64,000 bases of DNA, from NCBI GenBank assembly GCA_037447655.1, contig JBBHKE010002294.1, forward strand, positions 148,513-212,512. The letters run 5' to 3'. The notes beneath the pieces are model-generated. The model was given only the letters and a program-made list of their open reading frames with translations, searched no databases and was not told the origin of the DNA. Made by a program: the position numbers and the translations under genes. Positions within the stretch are counted from its first letter, which is position 1, and every line of letters begins with the position of its first letter. This document shows positions 19,916 to 31,620 of this stretch, piece by piece. This DNA is from Zygnema cylindricum. Taxonomy: Eukaryota > Streptophyta > Zygnematophyceae > Zygnematales > Zygnemataceae.

Positions 19916-22900
19916 ATGAGGTCAAACAATACAATAGTGGCGTCGCCGGGTTTTCGGTCGGGACAAAATGAGGTCAGAAAAGTTTTTTCAAATATTGAAA
20001 CCGATTCAGTTTCCCCATCTCGGGATTCTTCACCAGACGCAATCGCCGATTTGAGAAAAAATGTCTCTCAAGAGGAAATTATCGTTTCCGCGCGGAATTC
20101 TCTACCACAAAAGACTATGGCAGGTGAATTTTTTGGTTAGGAGTATGTTTAATAAATGTTGTTAGGTATTTAAAAGCAAATATAACGCAATGATAATGAT
20201 CATTTTTTTGATATATAAAGCTCCTTGGCCTCTCAATAATTAGTGATTGACTCTTGATATCGTATTTATCGACTAATATCGATATTTTATGAAATATTGA
20301 TAGACATCGATAAATAAACGAAAATTTTGTGATGGGTGAAAGCCCAAAACCCAATATTCAAACTTTGTCTTTAGTGTGTTTGCAATAATGGGTGATAGAT
20401 GTGAAGTTATTCGATACATTTTAAATCCACAATGTTGGTGATACTACAAATATCAGTTTTGACTTTTCTCGATTATTTAAATTTAATGATATGCAAAATT
20501 TCGATATATAACACTGAAATTTTGATTTTTTGCCTTGTAATAACGGTTATAAGGTGAATAAATTTTTCGTTATTTTTACATTGTACCGACACTGAATTGT
20601 GCTGTTATGTAATGTGCAAGAATTTATACCGGAATTAGAATGGATCAAGAATATGTGTCTTTTTTGACCTACCGATACTAGATATATCATCCCGGTATCG
20701 AAGGTTAATATCGCAAAGCAATTACGATATATCGGAATAATTTATCGGGTCGATAACCATCGCGATATATTACTGTAGTATTTATATTTTTTTCGCCACT
20801 TAAAACATCTTTTCTCTGTACACACTTCATCGATTTCCAGTTTAAGACGGCCAATCGGAAGCTGAGAGTCTTATCTCTCAATCGCAACCGTCAGATCTAC
20901 AATCGAAGAAGTGTGTACGGTAAAAATGTGTTTTTAAGTGGCAAAAAGAACATTAACACTAATAGCGATTCACGGTTGTACTGTATACCGTGTATCGCTA
21001 TTAGGGTTAAATGATTTTTTTGCAACTTAAAACATCTTTAACCCGCACACACTTGTCCTATTTTCATAAGGAGACCTCCAATCGGAAGATGAGAATCTTG
21101 GCTTTCAATCGCAACCGTCAGATCCACAACCAACATGTACAACCAACATGTTTGTACAGAAAATATGCTTTAACTTTTAAGAGACGAAAAAAACATTAAC
21201 ACTAATAGCGATTCACGGTTGTACAGTACAGTACTGTACAGTACTGTACTATAATACACCGTACAGTACTATACTGTACTGTACTGTACCCAGTGAGACA
21301 TGTTACCTGCAGCGCTCGTCTGACTCGTTTTGGATGTAATTTTAATTTTTTGTTTTTTTGGTCAGTTTCTTATTCCGCAACAAATTTATCTGCTCTCGAG
21401 GATCGTCAAAACCCTAAACCAGATTTGAAACACCGAAGGACAGTCTCTCAGGATGGCATTCCATGGAGGATTTCCCCTCCCTCATCTAATGTCCGGGCAG
21501 AAGAAAAAAGTTTGTTGTTATCCGCAAATTGGTCCACCAGTAAAGATACGACAAAAAAAGAAATCAGCGTTAATGACACGAGCCCCAGGAAGGTCAGACA
21601 AAAGTTTCAATTATTTCCTTGTAATTGTTGTTAATCTCACTAGGAGGATTTTTATAATGTACCGGAAATTGTGCTTTTTTCCTTGTATTCTTGTTAATCT
21701 CACTAGGAAGATTTCAGAATAGACTCAAAACTGATTTTTTTTCCTTCTTTTCTTCCTGTGGTTTCAATGTGGATAATTTCGGCTTTAATTTTATTTTGCT
21801 TTACCTTAAAGAATATTTAAGGTAAAGAAAAACATCAGAGCAGTCTTATCTATTTTAAAATGACTATAAATTTTATTAGCTTGCAATTTTTTTATTTTTC
21901 CATTGGCTATATAAGGTGAAGGGATGAAATTTCGCATGCTTGATTCTAGATTATAAAATTGACATTTTTTCGAAAAGAAAAAAGAAGAATCTTAGCAGAA
22001 AGTATCATACAAAAGTTATTTGTTGAGTTAATTTGGATCATGTGGTTTGCTAAACTAAGATTCTTTCTTTTTCAACTAAAAATTATAGTTTTTTTAACAT
22101 AATTGTATTCTCCAGCCTCCTTCAAATATTTCCTTTTGTAGCAAACATAGGATTTACTCTTAAGGCTCTTCTGACTTTTCTTGTAGACTCATCTTTCTGT
22201 TGTTTAATTTTTATTTAACTTCTTTAATTAAAATGTGAAACTTTTCGTATATGGATATTACAGAGGCACTACACCCTGGCTCAATTTGGCAGCTATAATT
22301 TGACAATGAATATAGCTCTATTTTGACAACGAATGATTCCCTAACTTGACAATGAATACAGCCTCATTTTGTCAATTCTCTTTATTCAGAATCTGGAGGA
22401 TCCTACAGAAATTGGAAGCACTTCTCCATATTCTCTCCGATCGAGAAGCACTGCTTTGCAACAGGAAGTGGAGGAAATGAGATGGAGTAATCAGATGCGT
22501 TTGAAAGTAAAACATTTTTATTTTAATTTTGCTGATTTTTATTTTCATATTTTTTGATTTTACACCGTGAAGAGGTTCGGCGGTGTGTGAGAAGGTTTCT
22601 GGCGATAAATTAACAACCAATAACAATTTAGGTTTCTTCTTGTTTTTTTTTCTTACCACTGACATTGCCAACTAATTTGTCTACAAACCTAGGTATTCAT
22701 TTCTACAAACCTTTTTTTTCTTCTGCGGACATGATTCTCTTTACAAGGTTTAACTGACGACTAGATGTTACTGGAATGCGACAGGCGCAATAATCATTTT
22801 AACGATAAATATGATAAGATAAAGACTTTCGTCATTTCAGAAACCCTCATATATTCTAAAACCCTAAACCATTCCTCTGAGACCATCTCTGACACCTTTC

Positions 22901-23219
22901 CTGGTAATATACATGTTATTATACATTGTATATATATATATGTGTGTGTGGTCATATATTGAGTTTTACTTTGGTGTGATTGCAGGAAGAATTGCAGTCG
23001 CGGTCGTCAAATATTCAACAAAGAGTTCGCGGGAGTTTGGTGATTCCGAAAAGTCCGGGAAACAAGGAAGAAATAAATCATAAAGTGAAACAAACAAAGT
23101 CGGAGGCACAAGTGGAGTTATGCTCTCAGCGATTGGAGGAAGCATGTGTACGACTCCAAGAAAAAATCAAGTTATACAGGTTTGAATTTCGAATTTGACT
23201 GTTATTTTCATTGTGAAAT

Positions 23220-23301
<82 letters not shown>

Positions 23302-24653
23302 AAGTGACTGTTTCTGCCTCTCTAAGGTTTCTATGGTTATATAACATTCTTAGATGCTCCTGTAATTAGAAATTATCAGTATTTTGACGAGAGAGAGGGA
23401 GAGGGAGAGGCAGGGGGAGGAGGGGGAGGGGGAGTGGGAGGCGGAGGGGGAGTGGGAGGCGGAGGGGGAGGGGGAGGGAGGGGAAGGGGGAGGGAGGGAG
23501 GCGAAGGGAAAGGATTAGGGAGGGAGGTGGGGTAAAATTGTCTGTTTTGCTGGAAGACGCATCTACAGGTAAAGCTGAACTGTTATATGATACATTTTAT
23601 AACTGATTTTTCTAACCTTTTTAAGTGAAATTTTTGTTTTTTTTCTTATGTTTTTCCAGAGATGCCATTGACAATCTGGATGATCATCACATGCCAGAAA
23701 AGACGATTGCAAGCAGGGAGAGAGAGGTAGAAGTAGCGTTACAGATGGTGACGGGACAAAAGGAACGATTAATTACGGCAACCAGTCTAATTAAAGTTTC
23801 CAGTCCAGTTACGATGGTTGCTTTTGACAGTCTTGTGATTGCAACCAAGGTGAGTTTTTTTTTACACTGAAGCAGTAAATAGTCGTTGAATCTTGGATGG
23901 GAAATTAAAATTTTAGACGGTTTTTTGGAGTAACCTTATGTGAAACAAATACGGAAATGTCAACAATAAAATAAAACCTAATTTTCTTACTCTCAAATGT
24001 AGAAAAACGAAAGAACAAACCAAATATGAGCATAAAATACTATCATGATGGCGATAATAATGTTGATAGCCACAATAAATGTCATCAAGAAGCAATAATG
24101 ATAACGATAAGATTGAAAACCAACAATAAAAACATGTCAACAATTAAAACGCTAGTAACAAAATCAATGATAATGTTAACAATTGTGACAATAATGATGG
24201 AGATGATGTTGGTGTTAATAGCGATAATAGCGAAAATCAACAATTAATACTGATGATTTACTGATGACAACACATTAGTGATAACAGTGATAATAGCGAT
24301 AATAGCGATAATAGTTATAAAAGCGATAATAGCGATAATAGCGATAATAGAGAAATCAACAAGTAGCAATAATGAATGACTTCATGATAACAACACATTT
24401 TTTGCAGGTAATTGATGGGGCGACGAAGTTGTTTTTCAGTCAAGTGCGAAGGTGTAGTCGTGACCTTCACGAGCTGCGCGAGCATTACTCGACACTGAGT
24501 TTGGCGCATGCGGAAAAAGAGCACGAAAGGGAGCTCACCGTGCAGGCGCTGCAGAGTCTTCAGCGTGCGCCGCAGAAGAAAACCGAGGTCAATATGACGA
24601 AGGAAATGGTCGCTAACGCTCTCAAACTTTTTACTCCTAGTACTCTTATGTGA
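19916..24653 (+). CDS. unrecognised protein with Ser-rich N-terminus and coiled-coil C-terminus (six exons)
   Basis: Exons 19,916-20,123, 21,366-21,592, 22,390-22,506, 22,986-23,179, 23,660-23,849 and 24,408-24,653 (TGA) join with every intron phase in agreement (1, 0, 0, 2, 0). Borders are GT-AG and the total is 393 codons. Residues 1-145 are Ser/Thr/Asn-rich and basic (SVSPSRDSSPD, SPRK). From about 150 to the end the protein is mostly charged heptad-like helix (LQQEVEEMRW, LCSQRLEEACVRLQEKI, RDLHELREHYSTL). I see no signal peptide or membrane segment, and I do not recognise the family. The layout (disordered basic head, helical tail) recalls cytoskeleton-associated proteins such as augmin-8-like factors, but no diagnostic motif was seen. 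The start is uncertain: the same frame is open to 19,685, and an upstream 5' exon spliced near 19,880-19,903 is possible. Introns hold MITEs and microsatellites. Confidence 0.75.
20770..21221. mobile_element. two adjacent mariner-like MITEs (family W, copies 3 and 4)
   Basis: Two copies side by side in intron 1 of the coiled-coil gene, about 20,770-20,978 and 20,986-21,221. The right ends inverted read CAACCGTGAATCGCTATTAG. Inner arms carry GCCACTTAAAACATC and CACACTT. The left end of the first copy is degraded and merges with TATCG-rich sequence (20,240-20,770) that resembles the interior of the hAT-like H family. Confidence 0.6.
21222..21292. repeat. GTACAGTACT palindromic run
   Basis: About 70 bases built almost entirely from CAGTAC/GTACTG steps with dyad symmetry at many centres, directly after MITE W4. 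Confidence 0.8.
23223..23295. repeat. (TA)n microsatellite in intron 4
   Basis: A perfect AT dinucleotide run of about 72 bases inside intron 4 of the coiled-coil gene. Confidence 0.97.
23388..23530 (+). repeat. G-rich GGGGAG/GGGAGGC tract in intron 4
   Basis: Purine-only sequence with many GGGG runs on the coding strand, about 140 bases, following the TA repeat. It could form G-quadruplex structures in the pre-mRNA; this is inference. Confidence 0.9.
24270..24360 (+). repeat. GATAATAGC tandem repeat in intron 5
   Basis: Nine-base units GATAATAGC/GATAACAGT repeated about nine times near the 3' end of intron 5. Diverged copies of ATGATAAC-type steps extend upstream to about 24,040. Confidence 0.85.
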
Positions 24654-24723
24654 AAGAGAGAGAGAGAGGGAGAGAGGGAGAGACGGAGAGGGAGAGAGGG
24701 AGAGAGAGAGAGAGAGAGAGAGA
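24652..24723 (+). repeat. GA microsatellite immediately after stop codon
   Basis: A GAGAGA/GGGAGA run starting within the TGA of the coiled-coil gene, so it lies in the likely 3' UTR. Confidence 0.9.
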
Positions 24724-25900
24724 TGGAGATACTAAAATCTATACTGAACTTCAAGACATGTGAAGGAGGAGCTGTTTTTTTTTATTTGATTTTTCTCGTC
24801 CACAATTTTGTGTTTTTCTTTTATGGTTGGTTTGCTTACCAGGAATGAAGTACACCAAAAGTACTTGGAGAGTTTTTCGGTTTATTCCTATTTTTCTTTC
24901 AGCAGTTTAGATGTAGGTTTTTAAATGCTGACGTTTGATTGTAAAATACACAATTTATAATACATTTCTATTTTGAAAGAAAACCTGAAAGCTTAAAAGC
25001 ATGACCAAGGACACGTGTCATCCTGGCGACTTTTTGTTTCTTTCAATGCTATTATTTCCGTAATCATTTGAGGTTTGATATCTTCAATACAACCTAACTT
25101 TCTTTATCTTTTTCTTTGTAACTTTTTTTTTTTAGGGAGTTCGTAACAATTCTTTCAAAAAATCATTTTTTAGGTTCGATTCATTCGTCCGTATGCGTCG
25201 ACCAACAATAAGGAAGTGACAACCGACTGAGATTTTATAAGGAGACGGAATATAATAACATCATGAATTACGAAAGGCGTGCAAAATATCATCAAGTCCT
25301 TGAGAATTAGAGAAAATACAGGGGAAATTGCGCTTTAAGTTTAGCGCTAGATGCTGGCCTTTGCAATATACTGTTTCCATAACCAAGATTTTGCTAATAC
25401 CAAGAAAATTAATTCAAAGAATATATTTTCAGGTTATTCTACCAAGCTGCAATTGCTCCCAAGTGGAGTGAATGGTCGTACAAAATGGTCAAAAATAATG
25501 GTTGCCATAGAAACAATGGTAGAAACAAATCGTAGAAACGAAAGAAAATGGACTATGGAAGCATGTAATTTCAAGTTAGGTAGAGAATGGAACAACAAAG
25601 TTAATCCTTTGCATAAAAAAGCATACATGGTTTAAAAATCTGGAGCCAAAAACATTTTGCATTGTTGCATTGTTCGACTACTGTAAAACTTGTTGTGGTT
25701 ACTCTTTATGAATAAAGAGAGTCAACATCATCTTCTTTTCAATTTTTCTATGAAATTTGTCATCTGTTTATTGCAAAATACACATGAAAACAGCATGTTG
25801 AATGGTGATTTGTCATGGAAAACAGCCTGTAAAAATGAAGGAAAAATTGCAAGAATGAAAACCTGAAATTGACTACTTACGAATATTATTGGCGTTTTTC
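24724..25900. other. intergenic, 3' flank of coiled-coil gene, no gene seen
   Basis: AT-rich. An AATAAAG at about 25,710 could serve as a polyadenylation signal. The frame at 25,351-25,635 has no recognisable domain. Confidence 0.35.
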
Positions 25901-27930
25901 TCTTCTAGAAAAAGCATGAGGGATCCAAGAAAAGTGATAAATTGGTAACAAAGTTCTATGGAATGACCAGCAAGTAGAATTTTCCAGTGAAATTATTCAA
26001 ACCGGAGCACAGAACTTGAACAGAAAAAAAAAACATGATGGAAAGGGGAGAGAGCCGATAGAAACGCAGATGCCAGCTCTAAATATTTTCTAAAGCAACA
26101 AACAGGCCGTGAATCTTTTCCTCTAGTGCTTTTTCAACTGTACCTTATCTGACAAAAACATTAAGCACAAAAGGAGCAAAGGGAGGACTCTATTAAAAGT
26201 AAAAACAAACGCCTCAGCCATCCAGCTTAGACACGGTACAACTGTCAATAATCATGCATTCGTGACAGTGACGACTGCTCTCGAGCATCAGCCTTCTTCC
26301 ACCAAAGCAGAAAAACGAAAAGGGATTCTGACACAATCTGTTGTCCCTTGCAACACAACCAAACATAAATTCATGAAAGAGAATGAGATTCTTCCCTACT
26401 TTTATTACTGCATGGCCGATTTTTACACAAAACTAGACCGACCATTTTTCTGAATCTGAAACTACTCCGACTTTTCTGAGACAACCTCTTCAGCTGCATG
26501 CGACTTGGAAGAGAAAGTATGTAACATTTCATACCAACAATTTTAGCAAGGGTCCTGCAATACCAAAAACAAGAAAACATAACAAATACCAGAAATACAA
26601 CAGACGAAAGAATATGAAGATGATTTTATCCACATTAGAACCCTGAGAAGAAAAAATTGGTCAAAAGTAAGCAATAAGAGGACTTTGGCATATATGAATA
26701 GCTAAAATCTGTGGATAGATTCAATTTGCAAGACACTTAATGGCCGTTAAGAGGAAGAGTCTTTATTACAGAAATTAGATTACATGACATTGTGACCAAT
26801 AGTTATCAACACATTTGTAATGAAATATTCTTGTCGATGACAACAAATGCCAGTTTTCTGAATCAAATTAGAGCACCAAAATACTGCAGGTCAAGGAACA
26901 GCGGTTGTCAAAACCATCAAAAGTTAATTTCCTTCAAATTAACGACAATGAGATATTATCTGTTCACATGAGCCAACCTGAAAAAAAAAGGCTCACAAGA
27001 AGTCACAGTAACATTCCATTTGTCAATTGCAGAAAGTAAACTTGAAGTCAGCAAAATGGCAAGCAGTGCATTTTGACTTCAAATTAACCCTGTGACACGT
27101 AACAGCGACAACACCGACCACAAAACACAAGATCTGTAAAACATGCAAATAAATTAGTCAAGTATCTGAGTTGTTATTACAACTATTACAAATAACTACT
27201 TTTAACCGCTACTACTAGCTATTATAGACTACTACTACTGATTACGACCACCAACTACCAACCCCTACAGTATATTTCTACGACTACAACCACTACTGGA
27301 AACCTACACAACAATTTTTTAACACATGATGTCCATTGACAAGTCAAGAAACCTCTTTCTGTGATTTCTGTCTTCCATTCAGGTAGTAACCAAAATGTGG
27401 AGCGTAACCAGAAAACAGCCCATGATTAAGAAGCTGAAGCATACAGCATCTCTTCGTACCATCATTCATAAAGGGCAGACGTGACGACAATACTATCTTC
27501 TCAGCAAGGCATCATCTGAAGCTCAAAATTTACAAACAACTGAGGCACAATAGCAACTGCACCAATGTTTACTTCATTACAAAATTATAAACACAATATC
27601 ATTAAAACGAAAGGAAAAGTTGACATAATCATATTCCTTGATTCCGTCATTTATTATGAGCTTGAAGAAAAGAATATACAGCCGTGTGCTCATGTGCAAT
27701 TGTTACATCGCCTAGCTGATTATTCAAAGCAAGTTGACATTGAAGTTGATTTGTCAACAAATGGTACCAAAAACAGCTCAGCTGTATCCTCACCCTATCT
27801 AATGCGTTACCAACTTTGCCATTACTTCCTAAGGGCACGTAAAAAAGGTCAAGTGAAAACATTCTAGCGAATGGTAAACCAACGTACATATTCACAGTTG
27901 TCGAGTTGTAAGCACTCAAGATGCCTTATA
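25901..27930 (-). repeat. conserved 3' flank of type-1 F-box/LRR gene (copy A)
   Basis: Non-coding-looking sequence downstream of gene A on its strand. Blocks of it recur at 38,290-38,690, 47,500-48,484 and 54,935-56,380, always 3' of, or in place of, a type-1 gene. Examples are the CTTCTTCCACCAAA block near 26,295, AACCAACAATTTTAGCAAGG near 26,535, and the ATTCC(T)TGATTC(C)GTCAT block near 27,637. No conserved frame is shared between copies, so it is more likely UTR or flanking DNA than a gene. A CTA/TTA-rich simple region lies at 27,175-27,310. Confidence 0.6.
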
Positions 27931-29142
27931 CTAGGTCCACGGGGTAATAAATTTGACTTTTGGATATAAACCCTGCACCCATGAAGTTTCCTTAACACAG
28001 GCAAACACCATTTGAGAGTTCAAATTTGAGTCCAATGGTGCAGCTTTGAAGTTCATGGCTACTTCCGCTAGGTTAGGACTGACTTTCAACCACGGACGTA
28101 TAAGATTGGCCAGGTATTTGTCAAAAGGTGTATTTTCAAAAAAAAGCTTCTTTAAGCATGGGAGAGGATGTATGTCAACGCCAATAGTAGTGTCGTTACA
28201 AACTGTTAAAATTTCCAAAGTCTTAGAATTATCCCGGCAAAGCCTATCACAGAGGATTCGGTTTTTCTCGCCCAGGGAAGATAACTCCTCTAACCTGGCT
28301 GGTAAGGGAGACTGCAGTGTGATCAACGCCTCTCGAATAGGCAAACTTTGACAGCTATAATTTGAATACACAATGCTCCTCAAGTTCTTAGCAACACCAA
28401 TGTCAAAGTGACCCCTACAGTTGGCGTGTAGCCATAACTCTTCAAGATTTGGAGTGCTGATGTTGACACTGTCGTGAAAAGAGCAAATTTTCAGAGTGGT
28501 TAAAGAACTTGACTGGATAGACAGCACAGGACAGCAATCTATCATCTCATATTCCAAGAAGCGGAGTTGAGGCAAGAACTCAGATATATGCTGAAGAAAA
28601 TCAGACTTTTGGAAACTTACACGGTTTAGACTAAGCCTTATTATGCTTGAAGGTTTGCATTTTGACATTGCTGCTCTGTCGGCAGTAAATTTGCATTTTG
28701 TCAAAGATACGGAATTCAGAACTTCCATTTCGCTTAAGGCGCTAAAATTAGCTGCAGAAAAGCTACAATTGAGAGCATGAAAGCGTTTAAGCGTGCTCTT
28801 CGTCACACTCGACCAGTACAGAAGAGTTAATGGTGAAATCTCCTGGGGCTTATAGTCCTTGTTGTCACCAAAAGTAATCACTTCAACCGAAGGAGCCACA
28901 TGAACAAGACGAGATAAAATAAACTGGCGAGTGTTTTGATCGGTTTCTCCGAGATTAAGGCGACTTATCTTTAAAACACGAACGCCTTTCACTGCTTCAC
29001 AGAATGTCTTGCACACGACAGAATAGCGGATGAGATCACGAACTTCACCGCCATTTGAAGAACGTACGAGAATGTCAGAGATAACAGAGAGCGGGAGACG
29101 GAGTACTGTTGCTACAGGGGACAGACGACGGACGACAGCCAT
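27931..29142 (-). CDS. F-box/LRR-like protein, type 1 (gene A, intact)
   Basis: Probable substrate-recognition subunit of an SCF E3 ubiquitin ligase, by family analogy. It is a single exon of 403 codons plus TAG. I chose the ATG at 29,142 (context GCCATGG) because homology with genes B and D and the promoter-like block starts there, although the frame stays open to 29,253. The N-terminus has an F-box-like segment at about residues 16-60 (LPLSVISDILVRSSNGG, then VCKTFCEAVKGVRVLKI). About 330 residues of irregular leucine-rich repeats follow (LNSVSLTKCKF, IIRLSLNRVSF, LRFLEYEMID, SLTTLKICSF, NLEELWLHANC). The C-terminal LYPKVKFITPW is shared with the type-2 proteins. There is no signal peptide or membrane segment. 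The family is clear from internal comparison; the ubiquitin role is inferred. Confidence 0.85.
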   Translation of the reverse strand: MAVVRRLSPVATVLRLPLSVISDILVRSSNGGEVRDLIRYSVVCKTFCEAVKGVRVLKISRLNLGETDQNTRQFILSRLVHVAPSVEVITFGDNKDYKPQEISPLTLLYWSSVTKSTLKRFHALNCSFSAANFSALSEMEVLNSVSLTKCKFTADRAAMSKCKPSSIIRLSLNRVSFQKSDFLQHISEFLPQLRFLEYEMIDCCPVLSIQSSSLTTLKICSFHDSVNISTPNLEELWLHANCRGHFDIGVAKNLRSIVYSNYSCQSLPIREALITLQSPLPARLEELSSLGEKNRILCDRLCRDNSKTLEILTVCNDTTIGVDIHPLPCLKKLFFENTPFDKYLANLIRPWLKVSPNLAEVAMNFKAAPLDSNLNSQMVFACVKETSWVQGLYPKVKFITPWT

Positions 29143-29554
29143 GGCTAATCGACTTAGTGGCCTTCGGAAGAAGTGGAGAACAGGAAAGGAGCAGTGCAGT
29201 AAGTAACACAACGCATAAAAGGAGGGAAAAACAATTTGAATTGGACAGCCCACTCGTTAAATAGTGCGCTCGATTTTTGAACAGGAATTGCTGAAATTCA
29301 GTGCGACACCTTTGGGAAACACACCGCAAGAACAACTTTTGAATCTTTCCTTAACAAAAAGAGGTGACCTCAAAAAAGTACCAGGAGGTACAAACAATTG
29401 TACAGGAGTTGACGGCAAAGAATACTGACAATTTTTTTCTGTGTACTTCCTGGGACTGCGGCTCTGTGGTTGTTTCAGGCAACGGCCACCAGTTTAACAG
29501 GATAGCATAGATAGGATTTCCCAAATGTAGACGGGAATTGATTTTCGCGCATCT

Positions 29555-29750
29555 GGTTGAGCGCAACCGCTCACGTCAGCATATGCAGAATTGTTATATC
29601 GTACCTTTGTTATAATATGTGGACCGCTGTGACTCATTCCCCGTGACTCAGAAATGAGCGGCCAAAATCGTCCACGCTAGCATTCTTATTATAGAATTGA
29701 GAAATTTAATTTTCATTCGTAGTATTGTTGGTCTGTTCACACTATTTATG
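29555..29750. promoter_or_regulatory. conserved intergenic block upstream of type-1 gene A
   Basis: About 410 bp upstream of gene A's start lies a block also found between genes B/C and D/E and upstream of F. It starts with the hairpin GAGCGCAACCGCTC plus ACGTCA, then TGTGGACCGCTGTGACTCAT, AATGAGCGG, CGTCCACGC and CACTATTTATG. GTGACTCAT contains a bZIP-type TGACTCA. Conservation in every copy suggests regulatory function. Confidence 0.6.
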
Positions 29751-29798
29751 ATGGCAGAATAACGTATGGGTGGTTCATAATCTGCTGCAGATCCCTAA

Positions 29799-31409
29799 GG
29801 GTACGTCCCCATGTATTAAAGTATCCACTTTAGGGTATGGTTACATCAGACGAAAAGTGAGGTTTAATACAGAATTTTGTACTTACTCGTACCATGCCGT
29901 ACTATATTTTCGTGAGTTTCTTGAAAACAACATTACAGAAAATAAGATTACGATTCTCCAAGTATCCAGGAGAAGACATCGACCGTCCGATTACATTTTG
30001 GTCTTCATCTGCGAAGCAATCGCTCCATACGCCTCTGTATTGGTGAACCCACCTCGCCGAGGTGGGTTCAGCAATACAGAATCAGTCAAATCGTTACACC
30101 TGGACGTCAGACATGTGCGTCGATGAAATATGAAAATTTTCACACGTCCCCAAAGTCACGTGCCTTCGGATAAGGTGACCGTAAAATTTTTGCCGATAAG
30201 AAATACGGTTTTTTCCTGAAAGTCAGCAGCGTGAAGGAGATCTCTGAGGTACATTGACGCGGTACACTTGTGAAGTACACGTACGTAATACGCAAGTACG
30301 GATTTTTATACGAAAATGGTCGGTTTCCAAATCTTTGACGATTTTATAGATTTGATCGTCGACCTACGTGGAATCACTCAAATTAGAACACGTATGTAAA
30401 AACTTGTTTACAGATGATACGCGATGTAACCGAGGCCTCTGTAATACAGAAATTTTGCTGTCCGTACTATTACAGAGACCTCCTGATGTAACCATACCCT
30501 TAATCTGTCGTTTTCACCAAAAACGCAGTTTCGTACGAGAAAAACTTTAGCCGTACAAAAAAATCAATTCTTTAAAATTACAACAAACCTCAAGTTGATA
30601 CTTTGAATGTACTTCATGTATGTCGTCATGTGAACGCATTTTGGCGTTTTCCTTTTTTCGACCCCCGGGCAAGAGAATCCAGCCCGTCAAAAAACTTCAT
30701 CAATAATCACCTCGCGACGTCAAAAAACTTCATCAAAAATCACCTTGCGACCTGATTTCAGGGAAAGTACCACCCAAACAACGAATGAAAAATGACCCAC
30801 GCACGCGTCACACGAGGGGGAAAATTTTAAGACAAGGGAGAGTACTCGCTATTTTTCTCCCTGCCCGTCACGTGTATGTACGGAAAAGATGAGGATGTAC
30901 GGAAAAAAATCTGCAGGGGTCTCGGACCTCCAATTTCATTCATGGGTCCTCGGTAGAATTTTGCATCGTCGTCGCCTCTCCCCTCTCCCTCTCACACTAT
31001 CACTTTTATCTCATACTTTTTAGAATGAGGCACGACAGAACTGGTATGAAATGAAAGATATTTGAAAAATAATTCTTTTGACTACCTTTATCTATACTTG
31101 TGTGGCAAGTAGAGCGAAAAAAGTAGAGAAAACGAAATCGGGTATCCACGGCCGAAAGTTCTTGAATGTGTGACGTCACAAGTGAGCGTGACGTCACAAT
31201 GTTTCAAAACCCTAAACATCTGCCATGTCACAAAATTACAAAAATGTAGACGTCTACAACTGTCGCTGTTTTTGTTGGCGTCAACAATTTAGTAGTCGTC
31301 GTCAACCGTCACAAAGTTGTACCTATGTCTACAACCGTCACATTTCAAAGTTTCGATTTCATTTTCGCACATAGGGACGCTTTTCAAAGTAGTACGGAAC
31401 AATTCACTA
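29799..31409. mobile_element. family Y relic (PIF/Harbinger-like), interrupted and lacking right end
   Basis: The left end GGGTACGTCCCCATGT follows TAA (29,796-29,798). Interior similarity to Y elements continues after the nested insertion (TCTGTCGTTTT near 30,505) to the GCACATAGGGACGC segment near 31,370. The right end is lost at MITE W5. It replaces the type-2 gene expected head-to-head with gene A. Confidence 0.5.
29833..30499. mobile_element. PIF/Harbinger-like MITE with TTA duplication, nested in Y relic
   Basis: 667 bp. Ends GGGTATGGTTACATCAG and its inverse, flanked by TTA on both sides (29,830-29,832 and 30,500-30,502). The interior has a 45-bp near-perfect hairpin at 30,035-30,079 and a second inverted pair near 30,430-30,485. 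No coding frame is recognised. Confidence 0.8.
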
Positions 31410-31608
31410 CACCGCGAATCGTTATTAGCGTTGAGAAATTATTAGTGTAAAGAAAAAAATAGCGTCATTCATTCTAATTTAGTGCCAGAAGACGTGGCAA
31501 ATTATGGTCCACGTACTTAAATAGTGTAGTTTATTATATTTAAGGTATTAATGTCAAAATTTTGGGGTGCCGATATAGAGTTCATAACGCTAATAACGAT
31601 TCGCGGTG
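31410..31608. mobile_element. mariner-like MITE (family W, copy 5)
   Basis: 199 bp with CACCGCGAATCGTTATTAG ends, flanked by TA on both sides. Confidence 0.85.
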
Positions 31609-31620
31609 TACAGTCCAAAA

